Part shown: positions 1 through 5,425 of the stretch, one piece after another
Layout: the number at the start of each line of letters is the position of its first letter
Numbering within the stretch: position 1 is the stretch's first letter
From: Porticoccus sp.
GTDB taxonomy: Bacteria; Pseudomonadota; Gammaproteobacteria; Pseudomonadales; Porticoccaceae
NCBI GenBank assembly: GCA_023263825.1
Contig: JALQUJ010000014.1
Span: 1-6,407, forward strand
DNA: 6,407 bases
Reading direction: 5' to 3'
Translations under genes and position numbers: made by a program
Notes under the pieces: generated by a model
What the model was told of the DNA's origin: nothing
Databases searched by the model: none
What the model saw: only the letters and a program-made list of their open reading frames with translations

Positions 1-101
1 CCGCAGAGTACACAACAGCTAGGGAATAAGGACAAACTTATGATTTTTAGTAGCTTATGGATTGAAAGCCACTGTGTAGGTGTTCTTTTCGACTTTAGCA
101 T
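1..101 (-). CDS. comF: ComF family protein (N-terminal fragment, divergent to the bio operon)
   Basis: Reading the minus strand from the ATG at 101-99 gives 33 complete codons, open to the window edge. The peptide starts MLKSKRTPTQW and ends in LFPSCCVLCG. A hydrophobic/basic stretch followed by a 'LFP..C..C' pair is how ComF-family proteins usually begin: the cysteines at residues 30 and 33 would form the first half of a small zinc ribbon ahead of a phosphoribosyltransferase-like domain, which lies outside the window. ComF is linked to DNA uptake and natural transformation. Divergent comF next to bioB is, from memory, a common arrangement in pseudomonads and relatives. The ATG at 101 is the only ATG in the frame, because an upstream in-frame stop falls at 123-125. 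No clear Shine-Dalgarno precedes it, so the exact start is less sure than the family. Identification rests on a short peptide plus context. Confidence 0.7.
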   Translation of the reverse strand, partial: MLKSKRTPTQWLSIHKLLKIISLSLFPSCCVLC

Positions 102-105
102 AGAG

Positions 106-137
106 TTGTTAACCAAAAATCCTTTTTAGGTTGACAG
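106..137 (+). promoter_or_regulatory. BirA (biotin repressor) operator
   Basis: The sequence shows TTGTTAACC (106-114), a 14-nt spacer and GGTTGACAG (129-137). The arms are an imperfect inverted repeat matching at 7 of 9 positions. The known proteobacterial BirA box is TTGTAAACC, a spacer of about 14-16 nt, then GGTTTACAA, so both arms fit closely. The site lies directly upstream of a biotin operon, where a BirA operator belongs. Its right arm contains the TTGACA -35 element of the bioB promoter, so bound BirA-biotinyl-AMP would exclude RNA polymerase. Its left arm is only 4 nt from the comF start codon, so the divergent gene may be affected too (inference). Confidence 0.85.
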
Positions 138-158
138 AGGGCGTACCTCACTTATCAT
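131..158 (+). promoter_or_regulatory. Sigma70-type promoter of the bio operon
   Basis: A perfect -35 hexamer TTGACA (131-136) is followed by a 16-nt spacer and TATCAT (153-158), which matches the -10 consensus at 5 of 6 positions. Transcription would start around 165-166, leaving a leader of roughly 39 nt before the bioB ATG at 205. The -35 hexamer sits inside the right arm of the BirA operator, the expected layout for a biotin-repressed promoter. The position is predicted from sequence only. Confidence 0.7.
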
Positions 159-192
159 GCAGGTTAAATTAAGCCCAAGTCAGGAACAACAC

Positions 193-198
193 GAGAGA
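193..198 (+). promoter_or_regulatory. Ribosome binding site for bioB (decides the start)
   Basis: GAGAGA lies 6 nt before the ATG at 205. The alternative ATG at 157 overlaps the predicted -10 element and has no purine-rich site directly before it, so this site favours 205. Confidence 0.55.
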
Positions 199-204
199 TT
201 TGCT

Positions 205-1263
205 ATGTCAGCCAGCCAAACAACTGCTATTCGACATGATTGGACCAGGGATGAGGTGTTAGCCCTGTTTGATCAGCCGTTTAATGATCTATTGTTTCAG
301 GCTCAAGTGACTCACCGCCAGCACTTTAACCCCAATGAAGTGCAGTTAAGTACGTTGTTGTCCATTAAAACCGGTGCATGCCCTGAGGATTGCAAATATT
401 GCCCCCAGAGTGCTCGTTACGATACCGGGCTGGAAAAGGAAAAACTGATGGCCGTTGAGCAGGTCATTGAAGAGGCGAAAGCAGCTAAAGAAACAGGTGC
501 GACACGCTTTTGTATGGGTGCGGCATGGCGTTCACCGAAGGATAAGGATTTACCCTATGTAGCCGAAATGGTCCGGGAAGTAAAAGCACTGGGAATGGAA
601 ACCTGCATGACCCTGGGTATGCTCAAAGAAGAGCAAGCTCAAATGTTGGCCGATGCCGGTCTGGATTATTACAACCATAATCTGGATACCTCACCGGAAT
701 ACTACGGTGAAATTATTACGACCCGTACTTATGAGGATCGCCTGAATACACTGGGGAATGTTCGCAAGGCAGGAATGAAAGTCTGTGCTGGCGGCATTGT
801 CGGTATGGGCGAGGGTGAGAAAGATCGTGCTGGGCTATTAATGCAGTTGGCAAACCTTCCGCAGCATCCTGAATCTGTACCCATAAATATGTTGGTGAAG
901 GTAGCGGGGACACCATTGGATCAACAGCAGGATTTAGACACATTTGAATTTATCCGTACCATCGCTGTGGCGAGAATCATGATGCCTAAATCCCATGTAC
1001 GGTTGTCTGCCGGTCGTGAAGAAATGAACGATGAAATGCAGGCAATGGCTTTTATGGCGGGGGCTAATTCAATTTTCTATTGTGAAAAACTGCTGACTAC
1101 ACCTAACCCCAAAGCTAACAGTGATATGCAGTTGCTTGATCGTTTAGGGATTACGCCAGAAAAACGACATGTAGAACAGGATTCCCAAGAACAGGAAGAG
1201 GCTTTAAGAAAAACATTGGCAGAAGCGGAAACGGATCATTTGTTTTATAACGCAGTTAACTAG
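205..1263 (+). CDS. bioB: Biotin synthase BioB
   Basis: A radical-SAM enzyme that inserts sulfur into dethiobiotin to form biotin, the last step of the pathway, in the cytoplasm. From the ATG at 205 it has 352 residues (E. coli BioB 346; Pseudomonas enzymes about 352). The radical-SAM motif CxxxCxxC is at C59, C63 and C66 for the [4Fe-4S] cluster. The four ligands of the sacrificial [2Fe-2S] cluster, known in E. coli as C97, C128, C188 and R260, are all present at C103, C134, C194 and R266. The YNHNLDTSPEYY motif lies near 156-167. The start at 205 (MSASQTTAIRHDW) resembles pseudomonad BioB N-termini. The frame is open to an ATG at 157, which would add 16 residues, but that codon overlaps the promoter -10 and would lie upstream of the predicted transcript start. 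It is the first gene of the operon, 23 nt before bioF. Product certain; start likely. Confidence 0.97.
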   Translation: MSASQTTAIRHDWTRDEVLALFDQPFNDLLFQAQVTHRQHFNPNEVQLSTLLSIKTGACPEDCKYCPQSARYDTGLEKEKLMAVEQVIEEAKAAKETGATRFCMGAAWRSPKDKDLPYVAEMVREVKALGMETCMTLGMLKEEQAQMLADAGLDYYNHNLDTSPEYYGEIITTRTYEDRLNTLGNVRKAGMKVCAGGIVGMGEGEKDRAGLLMQLANLPQHPESVPINMLVKVAGTPLDQQQDLDTFEFIRTIAVARIMMPKSHVRLSAGREEMNDEMQAMAFMAGANSIFYCEKLLTTPNPKANSDMQLLDRLGITPEKRHVEQDSQEQEEALRKTLAEAETDHLFYNAVN

Positions 1264-1286
1264 GCTGATTTTAGGTAAATAGTTTT

Positions 1287-2531
1287 ATGTTATCTATGGA
1301 TCAGCAGCTTCAGGCCAAATTAGCCCAGCGCAAAGAGCAAAACCTCTACCGCCAGCGTCATTTGCTGGAATCTGCGCAGGGTGCCCAAGTACAAGTAAAT
1401 GGAAAAACTTGCCTGTCTTTTTGTAGTAATGATTACCTCAGTCTTGCCAGCCATCCGGCAGTCATTGATAGCTTGCGTCGTGGTGCTGAAACCTATGGTG
1501 TGGGCAGTGGTGCATCCCATTTAATTTACGGTCATTCCCATGAACACCATGCACTGGAAGAAGAGCTGGCTGACTTCACAGGTCGACCTCGTGCCCTGTT
1601 ATTTTCAACGGGTTATATGGCTAACTTGGGGACAATTCTTGCGTTAACTGATAAGGGCGATCATATCTTTGAAGATAGGCTTAACCATGCATCATTATTG
1701 GATGGTGGCCTTGCCAGTCGAGCTCGTTGTTTACGCTACAAACATGCCGACTGCACTGATTTAGCTCAGCGTATGGAAAAGGTCGGAGAGAGTGAAAAGT
1801 CGTCTAATGCTAGAAAGCTGGTAGTGACGGATGGCGTTTTTAGCATGGACGGTGATTTAGCACCATTACCCGAATTATCGAAAACCTGTCAGCAACAACA
1901 AGGTTGGTTAATGGTCGATGATGCCCACGGATTTGGTGTGTTGGGTGAAAAAGGCGGTGGTATTGCCGAGCACTACGGCCTGGATCTGGATGAGCTGCCT
2001 ATTTTGATGGGAACCCTGGGTAAAGGATTTGGCACCTTTGGTGCTTTTGTTGCTGGTTCTGAAGCGTTAATTGAAACGCTAATTCAGTATGCCCGTACTT
2101 ATATTTATACCACGGCATTGCCTCCTGCTGTCGCATCTGCCACATGTATCAGCCTTAAAATTTTGCAGCGAGAAACCTGGCGACGGGAAAAACTGAATTT
2201 ACTGATTCAGCGTTTTAGGTCAGGGGCAAAACAGTTGGGCCTTCAGTTAGGTACGGAATTGATGAATTCCATAACGCCCATTCAGCCGATTATTTTAGGT
2301 GATGATGCTTTGACCTTGAGAGTCGGAGAACAGTTGAGAGCCAAGGGTTTTCTGGTTGGTGCGATTAGGCCACCGACAGTACCCGTGGGTAGTTCACGTT
2401 TACGCATTACCCTGTGCGCTGAACACAGTGAGCAGGAAGTTAACCAGTTGTTAGATGCCATTGATACGACAGTATCTGAGTTGAAGAGCATGGATCTAAA
2501 GAATATGAAACCTGACGGTGTAGATAAGTGA
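1287..2531 (+). CDS. bioF: 8-amino-7-oxononanoate synthase BioF
   Basis: A PLP-dependent alpha-oxoamine synthase that condenses a pimeloyl thioester (pimeloyl-ACP in this pathway) with L-alanine, releasing CO2, to give KAPA. It has 414 residues against about 384 in E. coli. The family signatures appear in order: SNDYL (47-51), SGASHLIYGHS (74-84), LNHASL with the ring-stacking His134, VTDGVFSMDGD (180-190), VDDAHGFGVLG with Asp212 for the pyridine nitrogen, and TLGKGFGTFG with the PLP Schiff-base Lys246. The extra length includes a polar C-terminal tail after about residue 398. An AGGT at 1273-1276, 10 nt before the ATG at 1287, supports this start; a second ATG at 1296 is possible but less well spaced. 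The 3' end overlaps the next gene through GTGA, suggesting coupled translation. Confidence 0.97.
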   Translation: MLSMDQQLQAKLAQRKEQNLYRQRHLLESAQGAQVQVNGKTCLSFCSNDYLSLASHPAVIDSLRRGAETYGVGSGASHLIYGHSHEHHALEEELADFTGRPRALLFSTGYMANLGTILALTDKGDHIFEDRLNHASLLDGGLASRARCLRYKHADCTDLAQRMEKVGESEKSSNARKLVVTDGVFSMDGDLAPLPELSKTCQQQQGWLMVDDAHGFGVLGEKGGGIAEHYGLDLDELPILMGTLGKGFGTFGAFVAGSEALIETLIQYARTYIYTTALPPAVASATCISLKILQRETWRREKLNLLIQRFRSGAKQLGLQLGTELMNSITPIQPIILGDDALTLRVGEQLRAKGFLVGAIRPPTVPVGSSRLRITLCAEHSEQEVNQLLDAIDTTVSELKSMDLKNMKPDGVDK

Positions 2532-4270
2532 GTATATCTATAGCTCAAACTGCACTATCCATGACTGAAAAACCTGTTAGTGCATTGATGCAAGAAATTT
2601 GTCCATTAGCTACTCGTGAATACCCCTGTCAGGGAGACGCTATTCAGCCCGAACCATTAGTGCTCATTCATGGCTGGGGGTGTGATAGCAAAATATGGCA
2701 GACTGTTTTGCCTGAACTGACCCAGTACTTGAATGTAATCACGATAGATTTACCTGGATTTGGGGAAAGTGATTTTTTTCAAACTTTGCCAGACCAAATT
2801 GTTTCCAGTGAGGAATCGTCTAGTTTAGAAAATTATCTCGATAGCATTTTAGCCGTGCTTCCTGAACGTTGTAGCCTTATGGGTTGGTCGTTGGGTGGAA
2901 TGTTAGCGACAGTATTAGCAAGCCGTTACCCAAACCATTTTACTAATCTGATTACTCTGGCAAGTAACCCGACCTTTATACAGAAAAAAGGCTGGTTATC
3001 GGCTATGCCGAAAAAAACATTTGCAGCTTTTTCTGAATTGTTCCAGCAACAACCTGCCGTCTGTTTAAAGCGTTTTTATGGCCTTCAATGTCAGGGTGAT
3101 CAATATGAACGAAATGTTCTAAAAGCGCTTAAGGCTCTTGTTGGGCTTAAGGCTATTGTGAATCAAGATGCTAGTCCACAAGGCAATGATGAAAATAGCC
3201 ATGTAGCCTGGTCGCGTGGTTTGGCGTTGCTGACGGAGATAGATAACCGGGGTGTAATAGCCTCCCTTAAGGTTCGTGGACTACATATCTTTGGTGAGGC
3301 TGATCAATTAGTACCGGTTTCTGCTGCAAATGTTTTGAGTGGTTTGAATACTCATCAGCAGGTCGATGTACTTGAATCTACGAGCCATATTCCGCAACTT
3401 AGTTGTCCACAGGTGTTGGCTTCAAAAGTGCTAGATTTTCTCAAGCTTGAGCGCTATCACCTGGATAAGAAAAGAGTGGCGAAATCCTTTAGCCGGGCAG
3501 CTGAGAACTATGATTCAGTGGCTAGATTACAGAAGAAAGCTGGGCAATATTTACTGGATTGTTTGCCCAATGATTTGTTCTCTAATGAGTCGTTGCCCAG
3601 GCAGATCATAGATCTGGGTTGTGGAACAGGTTACTTTACTGGGCAGTTAGCGCATAAATATAGTGATGCTGAACTGATAGGTTTAGACCTTGCTCAAGGT
3701 ATGCTTGCTTTTGCTAACAGTAAACATAACGCGTCCGCAACTTGGTTATGTGGCGATGCGGAAAGCTTGCCCTTAGCGAATAATTCCGTAGATCTGATTT
3801 TTTCCAACTTGGCGTTTCAGTGGTGTGAACAACTGCCGTTGTTAGCTACAGAGATAGCTCGTGTATTAAAACCCGGAGGAACGTTGGCATTTACCTCCTT
3901 GGGCAGTAAAACCTTGGTTGAATTAAAGCAATCTTGGGCGGAAGTGGACGACTACGTGCATGTAAATCACTTTGTAGACGCCCAGAATTGGCATCAGGCT
4001 TTTTCCCAGGCGGGCCTCTGCTTCAATCATTTTGAAGTAGATGACCCTCAGCTCGAATATCGCGATTTAAGGCATTTAACCGACGAATTAAAGGGGATAG
4101 GCGCCCATAATCTGAATTCTGGCCAAAACCGGGGTTTAACGAGCCCAGAACAGGTTCGTGCCCTGATGCAAGCCTATGAAAAATACCGCAACGGAAACGG
4201 ACAGCTGCCAGTTACCTGGGAAGTCATTTATGGAGTAGCAACACTTGGGGTCACTAAACTGAATGTCTAA
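2528..4270 (+). CDS. bioHC: Bifunctional BioH-BioC: pimeloyl-ACP methyl ester esterase fused to malonyl-ACP O-methyltransferase
   Basis: One uninterrupted 580-residue frame holds two biotin enzymes. Residues about 40-306 are an alpha/beta hydrolase like BioH: HGWG at 48-51, nucleophile elbow GWSLGG with Ser121, and likely partners Asp259 (FGEADQLVP) and His287 (STSHIPQ). Residues about 313-580 are a class I SAM methyltransferase like BioC: KSFSRAAENYD (319-329), motif I IDLGCGTGYF (361-370), acidic Asp387 in GLDLA, GDAESLPL (409-416), SNLAFQWC (426-433), LKPGG (447-451) and the BioC-typical LKGIGAHNL (521-529). BioC starts the pathway by methylating malonyl-ACP (or CoA); BioH removes the methyl group from pimeloyl-ACP methyl ester. 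The linker (about 305-315) is short. Bifunctional BioHC proteins are known in Saccharophagus and Teredinibacter. The chosen start is a GTG overlapping the bioF stop as GTGA; an in-frame ATG at 2561 (residue 12) is possible. The Shine-Dalgarno is weak, so coupling to bioF is likely. Confidence 0.95.
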   Translation: MSISIAQTALSMTEKPVSALMQEICPLATREYPCQGDAIQPEPLVLIHGWGCDSKIWQTVLPELTQYLNVITIDLPGFGESDFFQTLPDQIVSSEESSSLENYLDSILAVLPERCSLMGWSLGGMLATVLASRYPNHFTNLITLASNPTFIQKKGWLSAMPKKTFAAFSELFQQQPAVCLKRFYGLQCQGDQYERNVLKALKALVGLKAIVNQDASPQGNDENSHVAWSRGLALLTEIDNRGVIASLKVRGLHIFGEADQLVPVSAANVLSGLNTHQQVDVLESTSHIPQLSCPQVLASKVLDFLKLERYHLDKKRVAKSFSRAAENYDSVARLQKKAGQYLLDCLPNDLFSNESLPRQIIDLGCGTGYFTGQLAHKYSDAELIGLDLAQGMLAFANSKHNASATWLCGDAESLPLANNSVDLIFSNLAFQWCEQLPLLATEIARVLKPGGTLAFTSLGSKTLVELKQSWAEVDDYVHVNHFVDAQNWHQAFSQAGLCFNHFEVDDPQLEYRDLRHLTDELKGIGAHNLNSGQNRGLTSPEQVRALMQAYEKYRNGNGQLPVTWEVIYGVATLGVTKLNV

Positions 4271-4946
4271 CGCCTATTTTATTACCGGTACCGGAACCGA
4301 TGTGGGGAAAACACTGGTAGCCTCTGGTTTGTTGGCTGTCGCAAAAAAGCAGGGATTGAGCACCGTAGGTATGAAGCCCGTAGCCGCAGGATGTGAAGAC
4401 ACCGGTGATGGCTTACGAAATAATGACGCATTGCAACTATTGGCCCAGAGCAGTTTAGCTGTCAGCTATGAGCAAGTTAACCCCGTGGCTTTGGAACCGG
4501 GTATTGCCCCTCATATTGCTGCACAGGAAGCCGGTCGCCGGTTAAGTGCAGATCGATTAGCCGGTTTTTATCGGGGTTTAATGATGCAGCGCCCGGATTT
4601 TGCTGTTGTTGAAGGTGCTGGCGGATGGCGCGTTCTGCTCAATGAGAGGGAAACCTTTGCAGATTTAGCAAAATGCCTTCAGCTCCCAGTAGTATTGGTG
4701 GTTGGCATGGAGCTTGGCTGTATTAATCATGCACTGTTAACCGCCGAGGCCATTCAGCGTGATGGCCTTAAGCTGGCAGGTTGGGTAGCAAATCAAATAT
4801 CTGCTGATATGGATCGCTATCAGGCAAACCTGGAAACCTTGCAACGCTGGATTCCCTGCCCCATGATTGCAGAAATACCTTTTTTGTCTAAGGCAAAAGC
4901 CGAAGAAGTGGTAGAATTCATCAAGTTGGATAGCTTGTTAGGCTGA
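4263..4946 (+). CDS. bioD: ATP-dependent dethiobiotin synthetase BioD
   Basis: Closes the ureido ring of dethiobiotin from DAPA, CO2 and ATP. It has 227 residues (E. coli 225). A P-loop GTGTDVGKT lies at 9-17 with Lys16 and Thr17. MKPVAAG (37-43) holds Lys38, equivalent to the E. coli active-site Lys37 (numbered without Met). The VVEGAGGW motif is at 115-122, and GMELGCINHALLT (148-160) matches the E. coli stretch GVKLGCINHAMLT. At Glu150 the E. coli enzyme has Lys148 (mature numbering), a charge change worth noting. The ATG overlaps the end of bioHC by 8 nt and has only a distant GGGG (4247-4250) before it, so translation is probably coupled. It is the last biotin gene in the window. Confidence 0.96.
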   Translation: MSNAYFITGTGTDVGKTLVASGLLAVAKKQGLSTVGMKPVAAGCEDTGDGLRNNDALQLLAQSSLAVSYEQVNPVALEPGIAPHIAAQEAGRRLSADRLAGFYRGLMMQRPDFAVVEGAGGWRVLLNERETFADLAKCLQLPVVLVVGMELGCINHALLTAEAIQRDGLKLAGWVANQISADMDRYQANLETLQRWIPCPMIAEIPFLSKAKAEEVVEFIKLDSLLG

Positions 4947-4970
4947 GTTGCTCAGAGTAAAAGCTGTATA

Positions 4971-4985
4971 GATTCCAGTGGAATC
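4971..4985 (+). repeat. Short perfect inverted repeat after bioD
   Basis: GATTCC-AGT-GGAATC is a perfect 6-bp stem with a 3-nt loop between bioD and the next gene. The sequence after it (ATTGTTATT) is AU-rich but is not a true U-run, so it is at best a weak or partial terminator. A smaller stem, CTGAG-TTG-CTCAG (4943-4955), spans the bioD stop. Confidence 0.35.
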
Positions 4986-5008
4986 ATTGTTATTAAAGAG
5001 TAAATATT

Positions 5009-5197
5009 ATGGGTATGCGAAGCAAAGAAGAATACAGTGAAGAAGATTTGGCCAGAATTAATGAAGTGATTAACTCAGGCATTCATTCTGTAGAGCGCAA
5101 GCCATTTCGTTTTCGTTTGTTATTTTTGTGGTGGATTGTGGTTGCCGGATTAGGTGCTGCCAGTTGGTTTGCAGCTAGATTAGCTGGTGTGGTTTAG
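5009..5197 (+). CDS. Small single-span membrane protein, DUF3094-like
   Basis: A 62-residue protein of unknown function. Residues 1-36 are polar and charged (KEEYSEEDLARINEVINSGI, then VERKPFRFR). Residues about 37-57 are hydrophobic (LLFLWWIVVAGLGAASWFAA) and form one likely transmembrane helix. The positive VERKPFR patch before the helix predicts the N-terminus in the cytoplasm. A short acidic region, then a VERKPFR-type motif, then one C-terminal helix matches my recollection of the gammaproteobacterial DUF3094 family, which in pseudomonads also lies near the biotin genes. AAAGAG at 4995-5000, 8 nt before the ATG, supports the start; an ATG two codons later is an alternative. It follows bioD by 62 nt on the same strand and may be cotranscribed. 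No function can be inferred. Confidence 0.8.
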   Translation: MGMRSKEEYSEEDLARINEVINSGIHSVERKPFRFRLLFLWWIVVAGLGAASWFAARLAGVV

Positions 5198-5347
5198 CTG
5201 TGTCGGCAGTTGTATCGACTAGAAATAGTATTCGTTGAGAAAAAAGAGATACCCATGCTCTCCTGTAGAGGGAGCATGAATAGACTAACAAGCTAGACGT
5301 CAGTTACTGCCTCATAGTTTTTATATACCCAGAGCATCAAAATAGAA
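5198..5347. other. Noncoding region between convergent genes
   Basis: This stretch separates the + strand small membrane gene from the end of the minus-strand hydrolase frame (its TAA is at 5348-5350). I see no gene here. The only notable structure is the inverted repeat at 5254-5278 with an A-tract at 5240-5245 beside it. Confidence 0.6.
5240..5278 (-). terminator. Possible rho-independent terminator of the hydrolase gene
   Basis: CATGCTC (5254-5260) and GAGCATG (5272-5278) form a perfect 7-bp stem. It can extend by CCT/AGG with a one-base bulge (T5261) and a GTAG loop. Read on the minus strand, the stem is followed by GGTATCTC and then six Ts (complement of 5245-5240). The T-run starts 8 nt after the stem, later than is ideal, so termination is plausible but not sure. 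On the + strand no U-run follows, so it is unlikely to terminate the bio operon by the usual mechanism. Confidence 0.4.
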
Positions 5348-5425
5348 TTAGTGTGGTGAAATTACCAGTTCTAGGGTAGCTTCAATACCCGGGTGGCCTT
5401 CTTTGGCATAAGGAATCTTGATCAG
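5348..5425 (-). pseudogene. In-frame C-terminal continuation of the hydrolase beyond an amber codon
   Basis: After the TAG at 5428-5426 the same minus-strand frame continues for 25 sense codons to a TAA at 5350-5348. The peptide begins LIKIPYAKEGHPGIEATL and ends ELVISPH. It looks like the last beta-strands of a protein rather than random intergenic translation: it has an alternating hydrophobic pattern, a PY and PG turn, and no further stop. The likeliest reading is that the original C-terminus was cut off by one nonsense mutation. Amber readthrough or a sequencing error are alternatives. Confidence 0.5.

Noticed and set aside
157..204. Upstream ATG at 157 as the bioB start
   Set aside because: It overlaps the predicted -10 element, lies upstream of the predicted transcript start and lacks a nearby ribosome binding site; the ATG at 205 fits better. 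The frame is open, so it is not fully excluded.
716..943. Minus-strand open frame inside bioB
   Set aside because: It lies antisense to conserved bioB coding sequence, and its translation shows no recognisable domain. The same applies to minus-strand frames at 1320-1520 and 2282-2548 and to the alternate frame at 5644-5865 inside the hydrolase.
3440..3451. Perfect 12-bp palindrome CTCAAGCTTGAG at the BioH/BioC junction
   Set aside because: It simply encodes Leu-Lys-Leu-Glu in the linker. A palindrome this short is expected by chance, and no regulator site is known to match it.
4943..4985. Two small hairpins after bioD as a firm operon terminator
   Set aside because: The stems are only 5-6 bp and no true U-run follows, so transcription may continue into the next gene.
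5374..5390. GGGTA/TACCC inverted repeat as a terminator
   Set aside because: It has only a 5-bp stem with a 7-nt loop and no U-run, and it lies within the coding-like continuation of the hydrolase.
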